Made by a program: the position numbers and the translations under genes. Of a stretch of 33,659 nucleotides of DNA, positions 25,147 through 31,874 are shown piece by piece. The stretch's first letter is position 1. Each line of letters begins with the position of its first letter. Under the pieces are notes generated by a model. It was not told the origin of the DNA. It saw only the letters and a list, made by a program, of their open reading frames with translations, and searched no databases. This stretch comes from an uncultured Collinsella sp. (GTDB lineage: Bacteria; Actinomycetota; Coriobacteriia; Coriobacteriales; Coriobacteriaceae): the NCBI GenBank assembly GCA_959605475.1, contig CAUHFS010000026.1, positions 1-33,659 on the forward strand. Reading direction: 5' to 3'.

Positions 25147-26313
25147 CTAGGCAGCCGGGCAGATCTTCTTGAAGAGCTCGATGACATCGTCGAGCGTCGC
25201 CTCGCGCGGGTTACCCGGGAAGCAGGCGTCGGCCATAGCGTCCTTGGCCAGAACCTCGATCTCGTCAGCCTTCATGGCCTCGCAGACGTGCGGGATGTTC
25301 ACGTCGGCAGAGAGCTGCTTGACGGCGGCGATGGCGGCATCGGCGGCCTCGTCGGTGCTCATGCCCGTGGTGTCAACGCCCATGGCGACGGCGACCTTGG
25401 CCAGGCGCTCGGTGCAAACCGGCTTGTTGAACTCCATGGCGATCGGCAGCAGCATGGCGCAGGCGACACCGTGCGGGGTATCGTAGTGAGCGGACAGGGT
25501 GTGAGCCATGGCGTGGTCGATGCCCAGGCCGACATTGGAGAAGCCCATGCCGGCGACATACTGGCCAAGAGCCATGCCCTCGCGGCCAGAGCCGGGCTGG
25601 CCGGACTTGGCCTCGGCAACGGAGTCGCGCAGGTTCTCGCTGATCAGCTTAATAGCCTCAAAGTGGAACATGTCGGAGAGCTCCCAAGCGCCCTTGGTGG
25701 TGTAGCCCTCGATGGCGTGGGTCAGAGCGTCCATGCCAGTGGAAGCGGTCAGGCCGGCGGGCATGGAAGCCATCATGTCGGGGTCGACGACGGCGACCTC
25801 GGGGGCGTCGTTAGTGTCGACGCACACGAACTTGCGGACCTTCTCGGGGTCGGTGATGACGTAGTTGATGGTCACCTCGGCAGCGGTACCGGCGGTCGTC
25901 GGCACAGCGATGGTGAACACGGCGTGGTTCTTAGTGGGAGCAACGCCCTCGAGGCTGCGGACATCGGCGAACTCAGGGTTGTTGATGATGATGCCGATAG
26001 CCTTGGCGGTGTCCATGGAGGAGCCACCACCAATGGTCACGATAGCGTCAGCCTCGGCGGCCTTGAAGGCCTCGACGCCGTCCTTGACGTTCTGGATGGT
26101 GGGGTTGGGCTTAATCTCGGAGTAGAGGCTCCAAGCGATGCCGGCGGCGTCGAGCTCGTCGGTCACCTTAGCGGTAACGCCAAACTTGACCAGATCGGGG
26201 TCGGAGCAGACGAAGATCTTCTTGTAGCCACGACGCTGGAGCTCGCCGGGGATCTCCTTGATGGCGCCGGAACCATGGTAAGAAATGGTGTTGAGAACGA
26301 AACGATTAGCCAT
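25147..26313 (-). CDS. fucO: Iron-containing alcohol dehydrogenase, lactaldehyde reductase (FucO) type
   Basis: This 388-residue NAD-dependent group III dehydrogenase strongly resembles E. coli FucO, which interconverts L-lactaldehyde and 1,2-propanediol during fucose and rhamnose fermentation. The resemblance is near word-for-word in NNPEFADVRSLEG, PTTAGTAAEVTINYVIT and ALGQYVAGMGFSNVGLG. The NAD-binding GGGSSMD is at 95-101. The iron ligands fit Asp195, His199, His267 and His281. AGGAGG lies 6 bases before the ATG and sits in the loop of a small GATAG/CTATC hairpin. TATAGT on the minus strand near 26355 is a candidate -10. A CcpA/LacI-like dyad lies further upstream. No fucose genes are nearby, so a general aldehyde-disposal role is also possible. 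Confidence 0.9.
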   Translation of the reverse strand: MANRFVLNTISYHGSGAIKEIPGELQRRGYKKIFVCSDPDLVKFGVTAKVTDELDAAGIAWSLYSEIKPNPTIQNVKDGVEAFKAAEADAIVTIGGGSSMDTAKAIGIIINNPEFADVRSLEGVAPTKNHAVFTIAVPTTAGTAAEVTINYVITDPEKVRKFVCVDTNDAPEVAVVDPDMMASMPAGLTASTGMDALTHAIEGYTTKGAWELSDMFHFEAIKLISENLRDSVAEAKSGQPGSGREGMALGQYVAGMGFSNVGLGIDHAMAHTLSAHYDTPHGVACAMLLPIAMEFNKPVCTERLAKVAVAMGVDTTGMSTDEAADAAIAAVKQLSADVNIPHVCEAMKADEIEVLAKDAMADACFPGNPREATLDDVIELFKKICPAA

Positions 26314-26412
26314 TGATAGCCTCCTATCGTGCGCGGGGCACCCGTTACGCCCCGCACTATAAGTCCCATCCTAACGCTTTTGAAACAAAAAACACGTGAG
26401 AACGTCAAATAG

Positions 26413-26427
26413 TTTAAAGCGCTTCAA
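26413..26427. promoter_or_regulatory. Candidate LacI-family (cre-like) operator upstream of fucO
   Basis: TTTAAAGCGCTTCAA is a near-perfect palindrome centred on GC, with the AAxCGxTT-type core of LacI/CcpA sites. It lies exactly 100 bp upstream of the fucO start codon. A regulator of this class was not found in the window. Confidence 0.35.
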
Positions 26428-26548
26428 CATACTAACGGGGCCTTAGCCCTTCCCTCCCGACAGCAGCGAAGGCTAGATTCTAGGAGCAATCGCCCAAAGA
26501 ATACAACCGACTCAGTCTATAAATTGTTTCTGTTTTAGCAATATATGT

Positions 26549-26577
26549 TTGACAATACGTTTATAAAAAGATACTTT
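26549..26577 (+). promoter_or_regulatory. Strong sigma-70-type promoter
   Basis: TTGACA (26549-26554), a 17-bp spacer and TACTTT (26572-26577) match the housekeeping consensus well. Transcription would start near 26584 and drive the AT-rich pair at 26590-27265. An upstream ATG at 26545 would lie before the promoter and is therefore unlikely to be the true start. Confidence 0.6.
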
Positions 26578-26589
26578 GTAATGAATAAC

Positions 26590-26736
26590 ATGCATACAGC
26601 AAATAACGTCATTCATTTTGTTAGAAATTGCCCATGCGGTTATTGCAGCTGCATCTACTGCAACGTACAGCGTAATTCTCCGCACGAAGCAGAAGACGGT
26701 TCCAATTCGATCGAGGCGATGACACATGGTGGCTAG
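26590..26736 (+). CDS. Possible small Cys-rich peptide
   Basis: A 48-codon frame encodes a peptide with the cluster NCPCGYCSCIYCN (CxCxxCxCxxC, residues 14-24), suggestive of metal binding, followed by a polar tail. It lies just downstream of a good promoter and overlaps the start of the next gene by 11 bp, so coupled translation is possible. There is no ribosome-binding site; if transcription starts near 26584 the message would be almost leaderless. The frame could extend to 26545, but the promoter argues against it. I recognise no family; it may be chance. Confidence 0.25.
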   Translation: MHTANNVIHFVRNCPCGYCSCIYCNVQRNSPHEAEDGSNSIEAMTHGG

Positions 26737-27265
26737 TGGTCCTAAATCGAGCAAGACAGCTACAAACGAATATCAAATCTCAATTGAAGGTAACCCTTAT
26801 CCGCATACTCTGGCTCTCATCAACCCAGCGGGAGACAACCTCAACATCAAAAAACATGGGTTCACGGGTCCACTAGGACAGCTATTGAGTCTTAAATATA
26901 CCGTTTATGACGATGCAAATGAAAAACTCTTCACTGTCGTCGACGGTGGTTTTAGCAACATGCCCAGGGTTGCGCTCATCATCGAACACGAGGAAGTTGC
27001 GGTGTTTGATTATGGCCTAAACAGACTTGAGATGAAGTGCGTAACGAACATACCGAATTACACAATAAAAGGTAACTTCCTATTTGGAGATTACGATATA
27101 TTCAGCCAACGGGAAGTGAAACTATCTTCAGTTATCGTCCTTCAATGTGATAAACAATCGTGCTTTAGCATACAGGTTTTGGATAAAGCCGAATTAGCCG
27201 CCGCAATTGGAATACCTACAGCCATTGCCCTTCTTAGGGCTCGGATTGAAGAGCATCTCGAATAA
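26726..27265 (+). CDS. LURP-one/tubby-C-like domain protein, function unknown
   Basis: This 179-residue protein has a pattern of short beta strands resembling LURP-one-related (tubby C-terminal-like) domains: LLSLKYTVYDDANEKLFTVV, RVALIIEHEEVAVFDY and PNYTIKGNFLFGDYDIFS, which matches the Y-I-x-G...Y-I signature, and a closing helix LAAAIGIPTAIALLRARIEE. Such proteins are linked to membrane or lipid binding, but no bacterial role is established. A GAGG lies 9 bases before the ATG. The coding region and its surroundings are visibly AT-rich compared with neighbours, which suggests transfer. The family assignment is by eye and moderate. Confidence 0.6.
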   Translation: MVASGPKSSKTATNEYQISIEGNPYPHTLALINPAGDNLNIKKHGFTGPLGQLLSLKYTVYDDANEKLFTVVDGGFSNMPRVALIIEHEEVAVFDYGLNRLEMKCVTNIPNYTIKGNFLFGDYDIFSQREVKLSSVIVLQCDKQSCFSIQVLDKAELAAAIGIPTAIALLRARIEEHLE

Positions 27266-27270
27266 ATCGC

Positions 27271-27337
27271 AAAAAGCAGTTTGTAACAACATTCAGGAGC
27301 TAGATAGTTTTTCTGGCTCCTGAATGTTGTTACAAAC
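27271..27337. terminator. 22-bp perfect inverted repeat, probable bidirectional terminator
   Basis: Arms 27279-27300 and 27316-27337 are perfect reverse complements over 22 bp around a 15-base loop. AAAAA at 27271-27275 gives a T-run on the minus strand shortly after the stem, suiting the leftward gene that ends at 27345. It also follows the rightward gene ending at 27265. The stem is longer than usual for a terminator. Confidence 0.8.
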
Positions 27338-27344
27338 ATGCACC

Positions 27345-28064
27345 TTAGCGCTTAAGACTCGCGGTCTGCCAGTCAGCTATGATGCGGGCCCATTTCCTGT
27401 GCAGGTCACGCTCGCGGTCGATAAACATGATGGTAAACGCGATAAACAGCAGCACGCTCGCCACCGCAATGGCGTGCAGGCCCATGCGCTCGATGCACCA
27501 GTTGCCCAGCACGGCGCCAAACACAAAGGTAAAGATCACGCCAAAGTACAGCACGCCGTTTTCCAAAAAGCCGCGCTTGTGGGTGATGATGTAGTCGTCC
27601 ACGTTTTGCAGCGCGTTGCGCAGGTTACCGATGCACATGGTCGTGGCGATGCCGTGACCATGTATCTTGCGGAAGCTCTCGACCTGCATGCCGCAGGCAA
27701 ACGAGGTGAGGCAGTTGGCGAGCAGGTTGTAACCGCCACCGGGGATAAAGCTCACGCCCAGTAAGATGACGGCTTCAAAGAACACCGTCACTTGGCGCCA
27801 GTGAATCACGCTGCCAAACCGCTCGTGTACCAGGTCGGCAAGCATAATACCCACAGCAAACGACACCACAGGGAAGAAGTAGCGCCCCGCAAGTGCCCAA
27901 TTGCCCTCCGAGATGCTCACGCCCACGAGCAGGATGTTGCCCGTCTGCGCGTTGGCGAAAACATGATCGCGCCCAATGTACGAATACACATCCATAAAGC
28001 CACCGGCGAGCGCCAAGATGATGCCCAGCTCAATAGACTCCGATATCTGTTTGGCACGCTGCAT
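27345..28064 (-). CDS. DUF1275 (YoaK-type) membrane protein
   Basis: This 239-residue integral membrane protein has six or so hydrophobic segments and the DUF1275 pattern: ALAGGFMDVYSYIGRDHVFANAQTGNILLVG near the N-terminus and ESFRKIHGHGIATTMCIGNLRNAL in the middle. The family is widespread but its function is not established; some members are annotated as permeases. The start at 28064 is chosen because AGGAGG lies 10 bases upstream and because family members start just before this helix; a frame running to 28298 would add a low-complexity N-terminus. It is divergent from the YgiQ gene, sharing a 253-bp upstream region. Confidence 0.85.
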   Translation of the reverse strand: MQRAKQISESIELGIILALAGGFMDVYSYIGRDHVFANAQTGNILLVGVSISEGNWALAGRYFFPVVSFAVGIMLADLVHERFGSVIHWRQVTVFFEAVILLGVSFIPGGGYNLLANCLTSFACGMQVESFRKIHGHGIATTMCIGNLRNALQNVDDYIITHKRGFLENGVLYFGVIFTFVFGAVLGNWCIERMGLHAIAVASVLLFIAFTIMFIDRERDLHRKWARIIADWQTASLKR

Positions 28065-28245
28065 CGTCGTGCATCCTCCTTGTTGACGACTCTCTCGTGC
28101 GTTGGCGGACATATAGCCGCCGTTCATACTGTAACCCATTGACAACATGGCGTGCGCGCGAGACGGCCCCTTCGACACGGGGATACACAGTCTGGAAACA
28201 AACGGCACCCGCATCGACACGCCGATCCGCCAGCCCATATACTCC

Positions 28246-28280
28246 ACCAGTCTTTTTAGCCCCGTCCCAAAAAGACTGGT
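28246..28280. repeat. 12-bp inverted repeat in the DUF1275/ygiQ divergent region
   Basis: ACCAGTCTTTTT (28246-28257) and its perfect complement (28269-28280) flank the loop AGCCCCGTCCC. Read on the minus strand, 15 bases of it (CAGTCTTTTTGGGAC) match 10281-10295 exactly. A TACAAT hexamer directly follows the right arm at 28281, so the repeat overlaps a likely ygiQ promoter. Confidence 0.75.
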
Positions 28281-28317
28281 TACAATTACGTGCAGCATAC
28301 AAACACCGGGAGGGATC

Positions 28318-30459
28318 GTGGCAAAAAAGCCTCAGCACGCTCAGAACAACCAGCGCAGTCAGCAGGGCAAACAGGGCCAGCAGCAAAAGCGCGGCGGCAA
28401 GGCCCAGAGCGGCCACACCACTCATGCCTCGACAGCACCTGTCCGTCCCTGGCGTCCGGGCCGCGATAAGTTCCTCCCCGTCAACCGCGCCGACATGGAT
28501 GCGCGCGGTTGGGACCAGTGCGACTTTGTCTACATCTGCGGTGACGCCTACGTGGACCATCCGAGCTTTGGCATGGCTATCATCAGCCGCGTCCTTGACG
28601 CGCACGGCTACAAGGTGGGTATCATCTGCCAGCCCGACTGGACCGATCCCGCCAGCATCACGGTGCTCGGCGAGCCTCGCCTGGGCTTTCTCGTCAGTGC
28701 CGGCAACATGGACTCCATGGTCAACCACTATTCGGTGACCAAGCACCGCCGCCACTCCGACGCCTACACCCCCGGCGGCGAGGAGGGGCGCCGTCCCAAC
28801 CGAGCCGTCACGGTCTATGGCAACCTCATCCGCCAGACGTTCAAGGACGCTCCCATCATCATCGGCGGCATCGAGGCAAGCCTGCGCCGCCTGGCCCACT
28901 ACGACTACTGGCAGGACAAGCTCAAGCGCTCGGTACTGATCGACTCGGGCGCCGACATCCTCATCTACGGCATGGGCGAGCACGCGATTGTCGAGATCGC
29001 CGACGCGCTCGACGCGGGACTGCCCGTCGACCAGATCACCTATATCAACGGCACCGTCTACCGCACGGGTTCGCTCGACGAGGTCTACGACTACGACCTG
29101 CTGCCCAGCTGGGACGACCTTGCCGCCGACAAGCTCAACTACGCGCGCAGTTTTAATGTGCAGCAGCAGAACATGGACCCCATCACCGGGCATCGTCTGG
29201 TAGAGCCCTACCCCAACAGCGTCTATGTGGTGCAGAACCCGCCGTCGGCAACACTCACCACAGACGAGATGGACGAGGTTGCCGAACTCCCCTACGCACG
29301 CGATTGGCATCCCGACTACGACGCGGCAGGCGGCGTACCGGCCTTTGCCGAGATCAAGTTTTCCATCAGCTCTAACCGCGGCTGTTTTGGCGAGTGCTCG
29401 TTTTGCGCCCTCACCTTCCACCAGGGCCGCGTGTTGCAGATGCGCAGCCACGACTCGATCATGCGCGAGGCCGAGCTGCTCACGCGCGATCCCGAGTTTA
29501 AGGGCTACATCAACGACGTGGGCGGACCGACGGCCAACTTTAGCCGCCCTGCCTGCGACAAGCAGCTCAAGCACGGCGTGTGCAAGAACAAGCGCTGCCT
29601 ATGGCCGAGCGTGTGCAAGAACATGGTGGTCGACGAGAGCGGCTACACGCAGCTGCTTCGCGACCTGCGCCAGCTGCCGGGCGTCAAGAAGGTCTTCGTC
29701 CGCAGCGGCATCCGCTTTGACTACACCATGGCCGATGCCTCGGACGAGTTTTTACGCGAGCTGCTGGAACACCATGTCTCGGGCCAGCTACGCGTAGCGC
29801 CCGAGCACGTGAGCGACGCGGTGCTGTCCGTGATGGGCAAGCCGAGCCGCGCCGTCTACGACGCGTTCTGTCGCAAATTTGAGCGCTTGAACCGTGAATA
29901 CGGACTCAAGCAGTACGTGGTTCCGTACCTGATCTCGAGCCACCCCGGCTCGACGATGAAGGAAGCGGTGGACCTTGCCGAAGCCGTGCGCGACATGGGC
30001 TACATGCCCGAGCAGGTGCAGGACTTCTACCCCACGCCGTCCACCATGTCGACCTGCATGTACTACACCGGCGTGGACCCGCGCACCATGAAGCCGATCT
30101 ACGTGGCACGCGACCCGCACGAGAAGGCCATGCAGCGTGCGCTCATCCAATACCGCAAGCCCGAGAACTACAAGCTCGTGCGCGAGGCGCTGGAAAAGGC
30201 CGGCCGTCGTGACCTGATCGGCTACACCAAGCATTGCCTGATTCGTCCCGTGCCGCCGCGCCCGGGCGAGACGTCTGCCGGCGGCGGGCATGGCACCGGC
30301 AAGAAGGGCGGCAAGGCCCACGGCGGCGCTGGCGGTGCCGGCAAGGGGCCCAAAGGCAGCAAGGGGCACGGCGGCATGTCGCGTGCGCAGAACACTGCCG
30401 GTCGCAATCGCGCGGCCCAGGGACGGCAGGGCGCCAACGGAGGCGGGCGTCGCAACTAG
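28318..30459 (+). CDS. ygiQ: YgiQ family radical SAM protein
   Basis: This 713-residue protein belongs to the UPF0313/YgiQ family of radical S-adenosylmethionine enzymes, whose substrate is unknown. The 4Fe-4S motif CFGECSFC puts Cys at 356, 360 and 363. Other hallmarks are FLPVNRADMDARGW, IIGGIEASLRRLAHYDYW, INDVGGPTANF, and LRVAPEHVSDAVL. The start is taken as GTG at 28318, since GGGAGG lies just upstream; an ATG in the same frame at 28147 would include the hairpin and the presumed promoter. Both ends are extended by low-complexity tails: Gln/Lys-rich at the N-terminus and Gly/Lys-rich at the C-terminus (about 655-713). Its stop overlaps the stop of the convergent CPBP gene. Confidence 0.93.
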   Translation: MAKKPQHAQNNQRSQQGKQGQQQKRGGKAQSGHTTHASTAPVRPWRPGRDKFLPVNRADMDARGWDQCDFVYICGDAYVDHPSFGMAIISRVLDAHGYKVGIICQPDWTDPASITVLGEPRLGFLVSAGNMDSMVNHYSVTKHRRHSDAYTPGGEEGRRPNRAVTVYGNLIRQTFKDAPIIIGGIEASLRRLAHYDYWQDKLKRSVLIDSGADILIYGMGEHAIVEIADALDAGLPVDQITYINGTVYRTGSLDEVYDYDLLPSWDDLAADKLNYARSFNVQQQNMDPITGHRLVEPYPNSVYVVQNPPSATLTTDEMDEVAELPYARDWHPDYDAAGGVPAFAEIKFSISSNRGCFGECSFCALTFHQGRVLQMRSHDSIMREAELLTRDPEFKGYINDVGGPTANFSRPACDKQLKHGVCKNKRCLWPSVCKNMVVDESGYTQLLRDLRQLPGVKKVFVRSGIRFDYTMADASDEFLRELLEHHVSGQLRVAPEHVSDAVLSVMGKPSRAVYDAFCRKFERLNREYGLKQYVVPYLISSHPGSTMKEAVDLAEAVRDMGYMPEQVQDFYPTPSTMSTCMYYTGVDPRTMKPIYVARDPHEKAMQRALIQYRKPENYKLVREALEKAGRRDLIGYTKHCLIRPVPPRPGETSAGGGHGTGKKGGKAHGGAGGAGKGPKGSKGHGGMSRAQNTAGRNRAAQGRQGANGGGRRN

Positions 30460-31367
30460 GGCAGCGGTGCGCTCGCTGCGTCCATCCCACACGCGCAGCG
30501 CAGCGACCGCATTGCCCCAACGAGGATGACGCCGGCGATAGCGACCGTAATTGCCACGTCGAACGGCGTGTTCACAAACCAGAGCAACGTCATGAGATAC
30601 GACCCGGCATTAAAGGCGAAGTGTAGCAGGATCGTGTAGCGGAGCTTTCCGGTCGTCACGAGCACCCAACCAAAGATGAGGCCGGCGGCACCCGCGTAGC
30701 AACCTTGCACCCAATTCATGTGCATAAAACCGAAGATTGCCGCCTGCAGCACAATCGCCGCGGTGATACCCCACGTGCTCGGGGCCGCCCAGGGCACCAT
30801 GGCGCCGTCCTGCGCACCCGCACGACGCCGGCGCTTCCAAAGTGGGCGGCACTGCGGATTAAACGCTCGGAGCGAAAACTCAAAAATAATGCCGCGTACC
30901 AGCAGCTCTTCACAAAATGGGGCGCCGAGCACCGTGGTCAGGACGGCCAGGTAGCTCGTGTCGCCCATGCCTGTTTCCTCGACAAGCTCGCTGTAGTCGG
31001 CCGCAGCCTCGGGCAACAGCGACAGCACGGCGTCGGTCACGTAGCCAACGACCACCTGCAGGGCAAGGCCGATCACGATAACGCAGGCGATGCGCTTCCA
31101 CGCCCCACGCGCTCCCCCGCCGAGCGGATGCGCGCTTTGCCGGCGTGCCATAAACGAACGCGGCCACAGATAACGCCACCACAGCAGCGCCATTAAAAAC
31201 GATGCCGTCTGCGCGACAGCCTGAAGCAATTGAATATCGAGGCCGTCAATCGAAAAGCCCATGAACACCGATGCGACGCCCAGAGCGGAGAACAAAACCA
31301 CGCTCAGGGCGATATCGGCAGCAACGACGCCAAAACAGGCAAGCGCCCAAATCATCGCATTGAGCAT
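30456..31367 (-). CDS. CPBP family intramembrane glutamic endopeptidase
   Basis: This 303-residue membrane protein has about eight hydrophobic segments and the Abi/CPBP (Rce1-like) motifs. Motif 1 is EELLVRG (Glu153, Glu154, Arg158), motif 2 is FGFMHMN (His216), and motif 3 is the HFAFN segment (His249). These residues form the active site of the family, which cleaves near the membrane; bacterial substrates are mostly unknown, though some act in bacteriocin immunity. The start at 31367 has GAGGAGG 5 bases upstream and is preferred over a GTG eight codons earlier. The gene converges on ygiQ with a 4-bp overlap of the stop codons. Confidence 0.9.
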   Translation of the reverse strand: MLNAMIWALACFGVVAADIALSVVLFSALGVASVFMGFSIDGLDIQLLQAVAQTASFLMALLWWRYLWPRSFMARRQSAHPLGGGARGAWKRIACVIVIGLALQVVVGYVTDAVLSLLPEAAADYSELVEETGMGDTSYLAVLTTVLGAPFCEELLVRGIIFEFSLRAFNPQCRPLWKRRRRAGAQDGAMVPWAAPSTWGITAAIVLQAAIFGFMHMNWVQGCYAGAAGLIFGWVLVTTGKLRYTILLHFAFNAGSYLMTLLWFVNTPFDVAITVAIAGVILVGAMRSLRCACGMDAASAPLP

Positions 31368-31384
31368 GCCAACCTCCTCAAAAC

Positions 31385-31442
31385 CCGGCACTTAGGGACG
31401 TTCCTTAACTGCCGGCAGAAAAGGAACGTCCCCAAATGCCGG
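31385..31442. repeat. Complex inverted repeat, GGGAC family
   Basis: An inner perfect 12-bp stem (GGGACGTTCCTT, 31395-31406, with 31421-31432) encloses the palindrome CTGCCGGCAG (31409-31418). An outer CCGGCA/TGCCGG pair extends the structure. GGGACAGTC follows at about 31451. The element lies between the antitoxin gene and the CPBP gene, just upstream of the latter's ribosome-binding site. Confidence 0.75.
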
Positions 31443-31455
31443 CAGTTTGGGACAG

Positions 31456-31659
31456 TCATTGTTGATGAGAATCGGGCGAAATGCCAAAAGCCCCGTTCGG
31501 CGAGATGTCGAACGGGAAGGTGCCACAGCGATTGAACGCGGCAATGAACATGCGGATGGCGTTGGACGGCGTGGTGCCCACGAGCTGGGTTGCCGCCGCG
31601 AAGGCTGCCTTCTCCTCGGGCAAGACCTTCGCGACTACGGGGGTCATGTGTTCTGCCAT
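31456..31659 (-). CDS. RelB/DinJ-family antitoxin, orphan
   Basis: This 67-residue protein matches the RelB/DinJ antitoxin type: a short N-terminal ribbon-helix-helix segment (PVVAKVLPEEKAAFAAATQLVGTTPSNAIRMFIAAFNRC) followed by the toxin-binding FPFDISPN motif. Such antitoxins neutralise RelE/YafQ mRNA nucleases and repress their own operon. No toxin gene is next to it in either direction, so it is either a solitary remnant or pairs with a toxin elsewhere. The start at 31659 has AAGGAAG about 5 bases upstream; a longer frame to 31734 lacks support. An imperfect dyad upstream could be its operator. Confidence 0.85.
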   Translation of the reverse strand: MAEHMTPVVAKVLPEEKAAFAAATQLVGTTPSNAIRMFIAAFNRCGTFPFDISPNGAFGISPDSHQQ

Positions 31660-31773
31660 GGCGCTTCCTTTTTGAAACGACGGTAGTGCGGATAGATGCG
31701 GGCCACGCGGCTGGGCGACGGGCTGTGAAGGCAACCCGATTGGCCCGCATCTGGAGTTTGTTTCTGCGGCGTT

Positions 31774-31802
31774 GGTATTACTTGGTATTCCTAAGTATTA
31801 CC
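31774..31802. promoter_or_regulatory. Candidate antitoxin operator (imperfect dyad)
   Basis: GGTATTACTT and AAGTATTACC form an inverted repeat with one mismatched pair, around GGTATTCCT. The GGTATT word also repeats directly. The dyad lies 115 bp upstream of the antitoxin start in an AT-rich patch, as expected for a ribbon-helix-helix operator, but the distance is long. Confidence 0.4.
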
Positions 31803-31832
31803 CCGCAGATAGAATACCACACCCGACCCCAT

Positions 31833-31854
31833 GGGGACGGAGGAAAACGGATCA
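31833..31854. repeat. GGGAC-family repeat half, second copy of the 19247-19268 element
   Basis: These 22 bases beginning GGGGACGGAGG are identical to the reverse complement of 19247-19268. Here the partner arm is missing, so it is a half element. It lies just past the stop of the ABC transporter gene. Confidence 0.8.
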
Positions 31855-31874
31855 TTTTGTTGCTGAATTAGTAT

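Noticed and set aside
28030..29574. 514-codon leftward frame antisense to ygiQ
   Set aside because: No motifs; it overlaps both the DUF1275 start region and the ygiQ radical-SAM core on the other strand.
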